Assembly: GCF_019263745.1 (NCBI RefSeq)
Contig: NZ_CP077107.1
Location: 2,356,001 to 2,420,000 of the forward strand
From: Methanospirillum hungatei
GTDB taxonomy: Archaea > Halobacteriota > Methanomicrobia > Methanomicrobiales > Methanospirillaceae
Direction: 5' to 3'
DNA: 64,000 nt
Within the stretch, counting starts at the first letter, position 1. Each line of letters begins with the position of its first letter. Shown here in pieces: positions 8,782-17,283 of this stretch. A program made the position numbers and the translations under genes. The notes below the pieces were generated by a model. That model searched no databases. It was given only the letters and a program-made list of their open reading frames with translations, and was not told where the DNA came from.

Positions 8782-11412
8782 TTATTGGCTGATGATCTCT
8801 TTCAGAGTAGCAAGGAAGAGATCAATCTCCTCTCTGGTATTATAGTGTGCAATACTTACACGAACCGTTCCTTCAGGCAGATTCAGAGCACTCATCAGTG
8901 GCTGACAGCAGTGAAACCCTGACCGTACCAATATGTCATGGTCATCAAGCCGTTGGGCTACTTCATGGGGATGCATCCCATCAATGGTGAAAGAAACAAC
9001 CCCTATTCTGGTTTCTGGGTTACCTGGTGCATATACCCGGACTCTCTCAATGGCGTGTAGACCGTCGATCAGGCGGCTGGTGAGATGCTCTTCATGCTCA
9101 TGGATCTTGTCCATGCCGATTCTCTTCAGATAATCAACCGCAACACCTAACCCGATGCCCCCTGCAATATTGGGTGTACCAGCTTCATATTGCTCATATC
9201 CCTGTATCAGCACAACCTCCTCGTCGGTAACCGACTCAACCGTTCCTCCACCCTCCATCAGAGGAATCAGGTTTGGTTCTTTCATCCAGAGAACTCCCGT
9301 GCCGGTTGGCCCGCCGAGTTTATGTCCTGAAAAGCAGTAGAAATCGCAACCGATTCTTCTGACATCAACCGGCATATGGGGGGCTGCCTGGGCCCCGTCG
9401 ACGAGCAGTAGTACTCCTTTTTCCCTGCACAGAGTGGCAATTTCCTGCACTGGGGTGATGATCCCAAGGACATTTGATGCCTGTGTGATTGCCACAAGCC
9501 TGACCGGCTTTTCAAGAGCCTTCCGGAATTCATCCATATCCAGGGAATAATCCGGAAGTATGCCGATGATTTCAAGGGTAACACCCTGCTTCTCAAGTGA
9601 TCTCCAGGGCAGAAGGTTTGAGTGGTGTTCAAGGATGGTAGTGACAATCCGGTCACCCGGTGTCCAGGTCAGTCCCTGTGCAACCATGTTGATCGCTTCG
9701 GTGGTGTTTTTGGTAAAGACCGTGACGCCCTCCTCTGCTCCGATAAATTCTGCCACCTTCTCATGTGCATGCCAGTACCGCTGGGTTGCTATCCGGGTAA
9801 ACCGGTGCACTCCTCTTCCGACATTTGACCTGTACCGGTGTTCAAACTCGACCATAGCCTCAACAACCGGTTCAGGAGAGCAACTGGTCGCAGCATTATC
9901 CAGATATATAACATCTCCAAGGATGGGATAATCATGCCTGATCGCACGGAACATATCATCGGGTTCAGGTCCGACATCTGCTCTCTTCTGCTCGATGGGA
10001 GAAACTGGCGGGGGTTGCTGCTTCTTTTTTCTCTCTTTTGTTTGTGCAAGGGTGAAATCATCATTGACGAGAACTCCCATGTTCCTACATAATTCACGCA
10101 TCTTCGGTGGAAGTGCCCGCCATCGCCACAGACCCCAGTCAGTGTAGGCATCCGGCATCTGTTTCTTTTCGGCCCATTTATCAAGAAATGCATCCCACCG
10201 CTCGGTGAAATCCGGATGAGTCTTTCGGATGGAATCATATTCACTTTCAAGCATGGCAGGACAGAGGTAACAGCCGATCCGCTCGATACCCCGTTCATAG
10301 AGGGGATTAATTGGGAAGTTCCGCCACCAGAGATAGAGGAATACTTCAAATGCCCTCCAGCTCCGGATAGGGGATATATTCAGCTGCAGTGGATTTGCCG
10401 GGTTCTGACTGGTCTCATCAAGACCGGCACGGTTCCATGACTCATACCAGCGGTTCCCCTGAATGGTAACACTGGGACCTATATCAGCAAGATAAATCTT
10501 CAGGGGATGTAATTTGAGAAGTTTACAACACCACCGGTTGTCCTTGCCGGGTGGTCCTGCCTTCTCCACCGCCTGCCAGAAGTCACCGCCCTTCCTAATG
10601 ATCTCAACTCCCTGCTCTTCAATAAACTGAATGGTTTCAGGGAATTCGAGTCCAGTATCGATGAAAAATGCCTTGTCCACTCCGGCTTTTCGTGCCAGGT
10701 GAAGAACAGCTGTGCTGTCCTTTCCACCGGAGAATGAAACATTGACCGTCGGCCGGTCTTTCATGTGGCTCTTAATGGTCCGGACAGCATTCCGTTCCAG
10801 GTTTTTCAGATGATATGTATTGTGGACAATGACCGCTTCCCAGTCAGGATCCGGATAAGTGGAGGGGGTAATCGGGAGGAGTTCTTTTACCTTGATAAAT
10901 CCCTCTTTCACGATGGCTGTCCCGTATTTTCCATTCGCCGTGACAATGACCGAACCATCCGGCACCGGTGTTTTCAGGGGAAATCGTTTCCCACCGATTC
11001 TTCCTTTTTCTGCTTTGAGATCAATATGAGCAGTCAGGTCGATGATCCCTTTTGATATATACGGAACCAGAAATGGCAGAGCTTCAGGGGTAATATCGAG
11101 TGAATAGGTTTTGGTCACCGGATCAAAAGTGAACCAGCCAAACCGCTGCCCGTTGATGATAACAAGTTCTGCACGATCATACCCCCCGGTCTTATTCAGG
11201 AGAATTATCTTCGGAACAGGAACATCTCCGTATTGGGAAGTTAATAATTGAATGATATGATCCCGATCTGCCGAGAGAGCAGGGCGGAGATCATAGGGCT
11301 GAAGAAGGGGGATGGTTTTTGCTTCATTGCCGCAGCTGCAGGTTCGTCCGATCAGGGGAACGTTGCAGTGTTCACACCAATAGAGTGTTTTTTTCACAGC
11401 CGGCTCGTGCAT
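8782..11412 (-). CDS. Zn-ribbon / PUA / PAPS-reductase-like PP-loop / cysteine desulfurase fusion
   Basis: 876 residues. The N-terminus has a Zn ribbon (C13, C16, C25, C27) and a PUA-like beta domain (about 125-190). Next comes a PAPS-reductase-family PP-loop domain with SGGKDS (about 226-231) and extra cysteines (WCCK near 295, CYLC near 379). From about 486 there is a complete class-V PLP desulfurase with the PLP lysine in SGHK (about 692) and an active-site cysteine in SGFHCC (about 834). One chain thus contains a sulfur donor and an ATP-using sulfur-chemistry enzyme. Substrate unknown; thiolation of RNA or a cofactor is inferred from the PUA domain. Its desulfurase half closely resembles 21508-22689. 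Confidence 0.85.
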   Translation of the reverse strand: MHEPAVKKTLYWCEHCNVPLIGRTCSCGNEAKTIPLLQPYDLRPALSADRDHIIQLLTSQYGDVPVPKIILLNKTGGYDRAELVIINGQRFGWFTFDPVTKTYSLDITPEALPFLVPYISKGIIDLTAHIDLKAEKGRIGGKRFPLKTPVPDGSVIVTANGKYGTAIVKEGFIKVKELLPITPSTYPDPDWEAVIVHNTYHLKNLERNAVRTIKSHMKDRPTVNVSFSGGKDSTAVLHLARKAGVDKAFFIDTGLEFPETIQFIEEQGVEIIRKGGDFWQAVEKAGPPGKDNRWCCKLLKLHPLKIYLADIGPSVTIQGNRWYESWNRAGLDETSQNPANPLQLNISPIRSWRAFEVFLYLWWRNFPINPLYERGIERIGCYLCPAMLESEYDSIRKTHPDFTERWDAFLDKWAEKKQMPDAYTDWGLWRWRALPPKMRELCRNMGVLVNDDFTLAQTKERKKKQQPPPVSPIEQKRADVGPEPDDMFRAIRHDYPILGDVIYLDNAATSCSPEPVVEAMVEFEHRYRSNVGRGVHRFTRIATQRYWHAHEKVAEFIGAEEGVTVFTKNTTEAINMVAQGLTWTPGDRIVTTILEHHSNLLPWRSLEKQGVTLEIIGILPDYSLDMDEFRKALEKPVRLVAITQASNVLGIITPVQEIATLCREKGVLLLVDGAQAAPHMPVDVRRIGCDFYCFSGHKLGGPTGTGVLWMKEPNLIPLMEGGGTVESVTDEEVVLIQGYEQYEAGTPNIAGGIGLGVAVDYLKRIGMDKIHEHEEHLTSRLIDGLHAIERVRVYAPGNPETRIGVVSFTIDGMHPHEVAQRLDDHDILVRSGFHCCQPLMSALNLPEGTVRVSIAHYNTREEIDLFLATLKEIISQ

Positions 11413-11483
11413 TTCATTGAATAATTGGGGGTGAGGAGATAAGATACCTGTCAGTGGTCCAGTGAATATGGGACGATAATTAT

Positions 11484-11520
11484 TAGTGTACTCTCGATTA
11501 TGATAATGCAGAGTACACTA
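11484..11520. repeat. Inverted repeat upstream of the desulfurase fusion and thiM
   Basis: Perfect 11-base arms TAGTGTACTCT (11484-11494) and AGAGTACACTA (11510-11520) separated by 15 bases. It lies 72 bases upstream of the fusion gene and about 190 bases upstream of thiM in a divergent intergenic region, so it could be an operator or an RNA hairpin. No T-tract follows, so a terminator is less likely. Confidence 0.5.
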
Positions 11521-11707
11521 TTAAATCGCCTGAATTGAATGAACTTTCTGATAGTCTTCGTTTTCAATATTAAGAGTCAAATGGCCGGTTATGTGAATTG
11601 AGAATTGGTGATTGTAGGTCCAAAGTAAGGAGTTTCCTGATCCCATCAATCGGATTACAAAATAATTTATCCTACAATGCTGACTTATCCTGAAATACTG
11701 AATATTT

Positions 11708-12502
11708 ATGACAATTTTAGGATCAATCCTTTCAGATATCCGGGAAAAAACACCCCTTGTCCACCATATGACAAACTATGTCACGGTGAATGACTGTGCC
11801 AATATCACCCTTTGTATCGGCGCTTCACCGGTCATGGCACACGCAGAAGAAGAAGTCGGGGAGATGGTTGCACTTGCAGGATCTCTCGTTCTGAACATCG
11901 GCACCCTTGATCCCCTCCAGATTGACCGGATGTTTGTAGCGGCGAAAGCCGCAGAAAAACATGGCATCCCTATCATTCTTGATCCAGTCGGTGCCGGAGC
12001 AACCAGCTTACGGACAAAAACCGCTCATAGAATGATCCAGGAGTTGTCCATCTCAGTTCTCAAGGGAAATGCCGGAGAGATAGGAACCCTTGCTGGGAAA
12101 CAGGCACAGGTCCGTGGTGTAGACTCCGGTGGGGTAACCGGCGATCCGACAGATATCACCTGTGTCCTTGCAGAGCGACTTGGCTGTACGGTTGTCATGA
12201 GTGGTCCCACTGACATCATCAGTGATGGTTCCCGGACTCTTCTTTGTGAGAACGGACACCCCCTTATGGGACGTATATCCGGGACAGGATGCATGGCTGC
12301 ATCGGTTATTGGGTCCTGTGTCGCAGTCACCCAGAATTATCTCTCTGCATCCGCCACAGGTATTGCTGCGTTTGGGATTGCAGGAGAGCGGGCTGCTTCA
12401 GAGGCTGCAGGTCCTGGCTCTTTTAAATATCGCCTCTTTGACAATATGGCATCAGTCACTTCGGATGATGTTGACCGGTGTGCCCGTACTCGGTCAGTAT
12501 AA
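11708..12502 (+). CDS. thiM: Hydroxyethylthiazole kinase
   Basis: 264 residues, normal length for ThiM, which phosphorylates 4-methyl-5-(hydroxyethyl)thiazole for thiamine salvage. Seen: the N-terminal [17 protein letters not shown] substrate region, the [10 protein letters not shown] segment, LKGNAGEI, and the C-terminal GTGCM segment that forms the phosphate-binding anion hole. No TPP riboswitch is recognisable in the 295 bases upstream. It fits the sulfur theme of the area, since the thiazole sulfur comes from cysteine and ThiI is encoded at 36530. Confidence 0.93.
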   Translation: MTILGSILSDIREKTPLVHHMTNYVTVNDCANITLCIGASPVMAHAEEEVGEMVALAGSLVLNIGTLDPLQIDRMFVAAKAAEKHGIPIILDPVGAGATSLRTKTAHRMIQELSISVLKGNAGEIGTLAGKQAQVRGVDSGGVTGDPTDITCVLAERLGCTVVMSGPTDIISDGSRTLLCENGHPLMGRISGTGCMAASVIGSCVAVTQNYLSASATGIAAFGIAGERAASEAAGPGSFKYRLFDNMASVTSDDVDRCARTRSV

Positions 12503-12539
12503 AGGAAATCAGTGATCTGATTCACAACCTTCATGGGGA

Positions 12540-13940
12540 ATGGGGGAATATCTTCATTCCTTCATGAAGTTACCTGGCATTTCTCTGAGCACTCTCATAA
12601 TCGCAGTATTTTGTGGTTTTTTAACGCCATTTGATTTATCCGCAGTAAATATTGCATTGCCTGCGATTGCCAGTGAATTTTCTCTTGATGCTATTGAATT
12701 AAGCTGGGTTAGCAGTGCGTATCTTCTGGCATCAGCGATCTTTCTTGTTCCTTTCGGCAGAATAGGGGATATCTTCGGGAGAAAAAAGATCTTGATTGGT
12801 GGGATAGCACTCTTTACTCTAGCCTCTATAGGGATGATCTTCTCGGCCTCATCCATTATGCTTATCAGTTTTCGCCTTGTTCAGGGCATCGGAGCTTCGA
12901 TGATCTTCGGAACTGCGGTGGCAATTCTGACATCCGTGACCTCCCCGGCACGACGTGGTCAGGCTCTTGGTGTCTACACTACTTCAGTGTACCTCGGTCT
13001 CTCTGCAGGTCCCTTTATCGGAGGCATTCTTACTGATGATTTTGGGTGGCGAAGCATCTTTCTCATAAATGTCCCGATTGGCGTCCTTATCATTGCCCTG
13101 ATCCTGTTCTATTTAAAAGGAGAGTGGGCAGATGCAGCAGGTGAGCGGTTTGATCTGAGAGGAGCTCTCATCTATGGAAGTAGCCTTACCGCAGTTATGA
13201 TTGGTTTTTCTGAGCTCCCCCATGTCACTGGATTCATAGCACTTGGACTGGGAATTACCCTGTTAACACTGTTTATCTGGCTCGAAAACCGGGAGCAGTA
13301 TCCGCTCATCAGGGTGTCCATGTTCAGAAAAAACCGGGTATTTGCCTGCTCAAATGTTGCGGCTCTTATAAATTACGGTTCAACCTTTGCGATTACGTTC
13401 TTTCTCAGCCTGTACCTACAATATATCAGAGGTTTTGATCCGCAGGAGGCCGGGTTCATTCTCGTTACCCAGCCCGTAGTTCAGGCGATCTTCTCTTCAT
13501 ACGCAGGCAGTCTTTCTGATAAGATTGAGCCTGCGAAAATATCTTCACTGGGTATGGGGATTATTGCTGCAGGGCTTGTCTCCCTGAGTTTTCTCTCTCC
13601 TGAAACTTCCATGATTGAGCTTATGGTAATCCTGGCGGTTCTTGGGTTTGGTTTTGCTCTCTTTTCGTCTCCAAATACGAACGCAATTATGAGTTCGGTG
13701 GAAAAGCGGTATTATGGCATCGCATCCGGGACGTTGGGGACGATGCGGCTTTTAGGCCAGATGCTCTCGATGGGAATCGCGATGATGATCATCGCCGTGA
13801 TGGTTGGAAAAGTAGACATAACCCCAGATGTTTCAGATGAACTCATGAGTGCAATGAGTATCGGGTTTGTTATCTTTTCTGTCATGTGTTTTATCGGTAT
13901 ATTCTTCTCGATGGTCAGGGGGAATGTCCGTTCTGAGTAA
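12540..13940 (+). CDS. MFS drug/solute exporter, DHA2-like
   Basis: 466 residues, largely hydrophobic, with about 14 predicted membrane spans. It carries the MFS loop 2-3 signature (GRIGDIFGRKKILIGG, about residues 75-90) and an antiporter motif C-like segment (GVYTTSVYLGLSAGPFIGGIL). The length and D(L)SAVNIALPAI start resemble EmrB/QacA-type 14-TM transporters. Substrate unknown. It lies 37 bases after thiM on the same strand and may be co-transcribed; a role in thiamine precursor transport cannot be excluded. Confidence 0.8.
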   Translation: MGEYLHSFMKLPGISLSTLIIAVFCGFLTPFDLSAVNIALPAIASEFSLDAIELSWVSSAYLLASAIFLVPFGRIGDIFGRKKILIGGIALFTLASIGMIFSASSIMLISFRLVQGIGASMIFGTAVAILTSVTSPARRGQALGVYTTSVYLGLSAGPFIGGILTDDFGWRSIFLINVPIGVLIIALILFYLKGEWADAAGERFDLRGALIYGSSLTAVMIGFSELPHVTGFIALGLGITLLTLFIWLENREQYPLIRVSMFRKNRVFACSNVAALINYGSTFAITFFLSLYLQYIRGFDPQEAGFILVTQPVVQAIFSSYAGSLSDKIEPAKISSLGMGIIAAGLVSLSFLSPETSMIELMVILAVLGFGFALFSSPNTNAIMSSVEKRYYGIASGTLGTMRLLGQMLSMGIAMMIIAVMVGKVDITPDVSDELMSAMSIGFVIFSVMCFIGIFFSMVRGNVRSE

Positions 13941-14260
13941 TTTTATCATGACAATAATCACATTTTCATTTGTTGGGCTTGATGGAAGCATGATTCCGTT
14001 ATTTGCTCACGTGTAAAATCATTGAATATGATTGACGATTTCATTCAAAATTGTCAGGTATAATTGATGATTTTCTCATGAATTATCCATTATTTTAAAC
14101 GTGAAATTCGAGGGTTAATTGATGCGATGGATTCACACCCTGGAGTTACCAAATACATTCTTACTATGAACGATTCAGAAAGGATTGAGGTGGATGATAA
14201 GATTATCCTGGTAATTCCTGCGTACGAATATGCAGAAATGCTAAAAAAATGATATACGGG
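13941..14260. other. Intergenic region with one possible micro-ORF
   Basis: 320 bases between the MFS gene and the convergent iscU end. A/T-rich, with no tRNA or clear promoter. The only candidate is the 41-codon ORF listed next. Confidence 0.5.
14127..14252 (+). CDS. Possible 41-residue small protein
   Basis: ATG to TGA with 41 codons. The product begins MDSHPGVTK and ends AYEYAEMLKK, with alternating charged and hydrophobic residues rather than random composition. A GAGG sequence lies 13 bases upstream, a long spacing. No family recognised. It ends 8 bases before the convergent iscU stop. It could equally be chance. Confidence 0.3.
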   Translation: MDSHPGVTKYILTMNDSERIEVDDKIILVIPAYEYAEMLKK

Positions 14261-14692
14261 TTATTCTTCACAGGTCAGTTCATCATGACTGTGGGTGTGT
14301 CCTTCCTTCTCCTCCCAGGGCTCCAGTCCGTTCTTAACCCGGTAATCGTTTATCGCTTTGTGAATCCCTTCTTCTGCAAGAACTGAGCAGTGCATCTTGA
14401 TCGGGGGGAGCCCCTCAAGTGCTTCGGCAACTGCTTTATTGGATACGTCCCAGGCTTCTTCAAGGGTTTTCCCCTTGATGAGTTCGGTTGCCATACTGCT
14501 TGATGCAACAGCAGCTCCACATCCGAATGTCTGGAATTTTACATCGGTGATGATATTATCCTTCACCGTGAGAAAAATCCGCATAATATCTCCACATGTG
14601 GGATTTCCTACCTCTCCGACGCCATCAGCATCAGTGATCTCCCCCTGGTTCCGGGGGTTCATGAAATGATCCATTACTTTTTCGCTATACAT
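14261..14692 (-). CDS. iscU: Fe-S cluster scaffold IscU/NifU N-terminal type
   Basis: 143 residues. The three ligand cysteines of IscU scaffolds are present in NPTCGD, FGCGAA and MHCSVLAEE; assembly occurs on these before transfer to apo-proteins. The conserved LPPIK precedes the third cysteine. An extra C-terminal tail (GHTHSHDELTCEE) is His-rich and ends with a fourth cysteine, which may bind metal (inference). Its start overlaps the nifS/iscS gene by eight bases, giving a two-gene operon with the desulfurase first. Confidence 0.93.
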   Translation of the reverse strand: MYSEKVMDHFMNPRNQGEITDADGVGEVGNPTCGDIMRIFLTVKDNIITDVKFQTFGCGAAVASSSMATELIKGKTLEEAWDVSNKAVAEALEGLPPIKMHCSVLAEEGIHKAINDYRVKNGLEPWEEKEGHTHSHDELTCEE

Positions 14693-15881
14693 TGCAAGGC
14701 CTCTTTTTCAGGTAATCAGCATAAAGCGGTGACATTGCTCTCAACCGTTCAACCGCTTTTTTAATCTCGTCAAATGCGTAACTGATATCCTCGTTCGTAT
14801 TTTCCAATCCAAGGGTGAGTCGCAGGGACCCGTGGGCGACTTCTGCTGGAAGTCCAATCGCCAGTAATACATGGGAAGGCTCAAGTGATCCTGAGGAACA
14901 GGCACTGCCGGTCGATGCGGCGATTCCAGAATGGTCAAGGAGTAATAATAATGATTCACCCTCGATAAATTCAAAGCTTACATTTATATTCCCTGGGAGT
15001 CGCATAGTCCGATGCCCGTTTAATCGGGTATTTGGTATCTCATGTAAGATCCGATCGAGTAAAGCATCCCGCAGTGTCCGTATCTGTAAAGTCTTCACTT
15101 CCAGGTTCGAAACCGCTTTTTCGATTGCAACACCGAGGCCTACAATTCCAGGAACATTTTCTGTGCCCGCCCGTTTCCTGTGTTCCTGGCCGCCTCCGTG
15201 AAGGTAATTATCGATACGGACTCCTTTCCTGATATAAAGTGCTCCAATTCCTTTTGGTCCGTAAAATTTGTGGGCAGATAATGATAAAAGATCAATGTTC
15301 ATAGATTCAACATCTACGGGGAGATTGCCAATAACCTGCACAGCATCAGTGTGGAAAAGAATCCCCCTTTCTCTACATGCCGCGCCGATCTCGGGAATAG
15401 GTTGAATCGTCCCGATCTCATTATTTGCAAACATCACCGATACAAGAATTGTCTTATCGGTAATTGCAGATTTGAGATCATCAACTCGAACCTGCCCAAA
15501 TTCATCCACTGGAAGATAGGTGATCTCAAAACCCTGTTTCTTGAGATAATCACAGGTATGTGTTATTGCATGATGCTCAATAGCAGAAGTGATGATATGG
15601 TTTCCTTTCTTTCGAAGGGCTAAAGCAGCACCTTTCAGTGCCCAGTTATCTGATTCGGTCCCCCCGGAGGTAAAGAATATTTCGTCTTGTTTTGCTCCGA
15701 TGGCTTTTGCAACTTTTTCCCGGGCTTCCTCAATTGCAGTTCTGGATTCCCTGGCAAGGCGGTACAAGGAAGAGGGATTTCCATAATTGATCGAGTACCA
15801 GGGGAGCATGGCCTCTACAACTGCAGGATCTGTTGCAGTTGTGGCGCTGTGATCCATGTATATGGTTTTTTGACTGGCCAT
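14685..15881 (-). CDS. iscS: Cysteine desulfurase, NifS/IscS type
   Basis: 398 residues, class-V PLP enzyme that takes sulfur from cysteine. Seen: MDHSATT start, HTDAVQ, PLP lysine in LSAHKFYGPKG, and the flexible active-site loop TGSACSSGS containing the catalytic cysteine, the arrangement of IscS/NifS (group I) rather than SufS. The overlapping downstream iscU is its acceptor. This is one of four desulfurases within 14 kb, and the only one of group I. Confidence 0.93.
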   Translation of the reverse strand: MASQKTIYMDHSATTATDPAVVEAMLPWYSINYGNPSSLYRLARESRTAIEEAREKVAKAIGAKQDEIFFTSGGTESDNWALKGAALALRKKGNHIITSAIEHHAITHTCDYLKKQGFEITYLPVDEFGQVRVDDLKSAITDKTILVSVMFANNEIGTIQPIPEIGAACRERGILFHTDAVQVIGNLPVDVESMNIDLLSLSAHKFYGPKGIGALYIRKGVRIDNYLHGGGQEHRKRAGTENVPGIVGLGVAIEKAVSNLEVKTLQIRTLRDALLDRILHEIPNTRLNGHRTMRLPGNINVSFEFIEGESLLLLLDHSGIAASTGSACSSGSLEPSHVLLAIGLPAEVAHGSLRLTLGLENTNEDISYAFDEIKKAVERLRAMSPLYADYLKKRPCNV

Positions 15882-15940
15882 TGTATCGTGAGTATATGTA
15901 TGTTCTGATTATAGATGAGGTGTATCTGAATTGATTCTAC

Positions 15941-16867
15941 TCATTTTTCCTTCGTCATAGGGTTAAGGTGTGTATCCTTTCCCAGGACCATGCATACCTG
16001 GCAAATGATTCCAGAGCCAGGCCACCCACAGATTGAACACGTTTTATATGCTTCCTGCTGATAAGTCCCTCCTAATTTTGCTCTGATATTCTCTTCACAT
16101 TGTGCAGCATTTCTCATTGCTCCAGGATGATTTTTTTCATACTGGTACAGGAGTGTCCTGACCTCTCCCCTTAGTGAAGAGACAGCATATGGACATTCGG
16201 GTAGATCTCTGAATAATCCGTTCAGAAGAGCATACAGTGTGACTTCTTTCTCACTTACACAGACAAATGGTTTGATTCGCTGAGCGTACCACGAAGAAGA
16301 TCCATACCCGGTGAAGACCTTTTTCACATCTCCAGATATGGCATTCATAAGTGCAGTCTGGGCATGATCATCCTGATTATGCCCGGTTGCAATCATGGAG
16401 ATCGAACATTTCTGCGCAAGTACTTCGAGTGCACGGCGGCGGAGGATTCCACAGATAGTGCAGGCATTTCGCTCAGATCCTGATACCAGATGATCCAGGG
16501 AATATCCATACAGATCCTGGAATCTGATAATCTCGTGAGGTATCCCGAGTATCAGACAGGTTTCTGTCGCTGCCTTGATTGTATCCTGGCGATAGCCTTC
16601 TATCCCTTCATCTACCGTAAGTGCGATAATTCTGCAGGGTAATTCACTCCTGATTTCACTCAGCACTTTGAGTAAGGCAGTACTGTCTTTTCCTCCGGAA
16701 AATGCAACCCCGAGTGTTTCCGGGAGTCTGATTGTTTTCAGATACCTTCGAACTTCATCCTCAACAGATTCTTTCAGATGGTTTCTGCAGAGATGAATCC
16801 CCTGCTCCCGGTCAAGGTAGACTGCGGGCTTGTCGCACTTTTCACAGAATATCTGGTTATCCGCCAT
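15941..16867 (-). CDS. tRNA 2-thiolation PP-loop ATPase, NcsA/TtuA family
   Basis: 308 residues: N-terminal zinc finger (CEKCDKP, then C..H), PP-loop SGGKDST (about 54-60), central CTICG (one of the cysteines expected to hold a catalytic [4Fe-4S] cluster or persulfide), GHNQDD, and a C-terminal zinc finger (CSICGWPGSGIICQVC). This is the layout of TtuA/NcsA/CTU1, which make 2-thiouridine in tRNA by adenylating U34 or U54. Its start codon lies inside the end of the small ubiquitin-like gene upstream, matching the known need of the family for a carrier ending in Gly-Gly. Confidence 0.9.
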   Translation of the reverse strand: MADNQIFCEKCDKPAVYLDREQGIHLCRNHLKESVEDEVRRYLKTIRLPETLGVAFSGGKDSTALLKVLSEIRSELPCRIIALTVDEGIEGYRQDTIKAATETCLILGIPHEIIRFQDLYGYSLDHLVSGSERNACTICGILRRRALEVLAQKCSISMIATGHNQDDHAQTALMNAISGDVKKVFTGYGSSSWYAQRIKPFVCVSEKEVTLYALLNGLFRDLPECPYAVSSLRGEVRTLLYQYEKNHPGAMRNAAQCEENIRAKLGGTYQQEAYKTCSICGWPGSGIICQVCMVLGKDTHLNPMTKEK

Positions 16868-17051
16868 GGGCGATCCGAATGACTCTTATAACATCTTCAT
16901 CATCCGGAATGGTATCTTCCGGGATGATCTCGTCCTCCCGTGAAATCAATGTCGTCAAGGGATCGATGCCCTGATTGCTTAGTATCGTCTCGATTGATCT
17001 TCCCTGGACTGATAATTCAATTACTGATTTATCCGGGAGTATAAGTTTCAT
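16857..17051 (-). CDS. Ubiquitin-like sulfur carrier (SAMP/TtuB-like)
   Basis: 64 residues with a MoaD/ThiS-like beta-grasp pattern (MKLILPDKS, then a VIRVIRIAHGG end). The C-terminal Gly-Gly is where an E1-like enzyme adenylates and thiocarboxylates such proteins. The stop overlaps the start of the NcsA/TtuA gene (11 bases shared), so the pair is translationally coupled and this protein is most simply its sulfur donor. The E1 partner is probably the ThiF-like protein at 37996. An AGGA sits immediately before the ATG. Confidence 0.85.
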   Translation of the reverse strand: MKLILPDKSVIELSVQGRSIETILSNQGIDPLTTLISREDEIIPEDTIPDDEDVIRVIRIAHGG

Positions 17052-17283
17052 TCCTGGATAGTTTTGGTGTTATGTATGATAGGTTTGATGATGCCGGCAA
17101 AATTATTGATCCTGATTTTTTTGTGTCTTATGTATATCATCATGTGGTGTATTGAGTGCACAATCCGTTTCTTTATTAATTTATTTCTGATGATTTTCAC
17201 GTAACAAAATCCGAAGTTTGCCTATTACTCCATGAATAAATAATCTAAAAACAACAGTAATATTCATCAGATGGAACGCAAGG

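Noticed and set aside
11413-11707. TPP riboswitch before thiM
   Set aside because: No conserved TPP-aptamer elements were found; only an inverted repeat far upstream.
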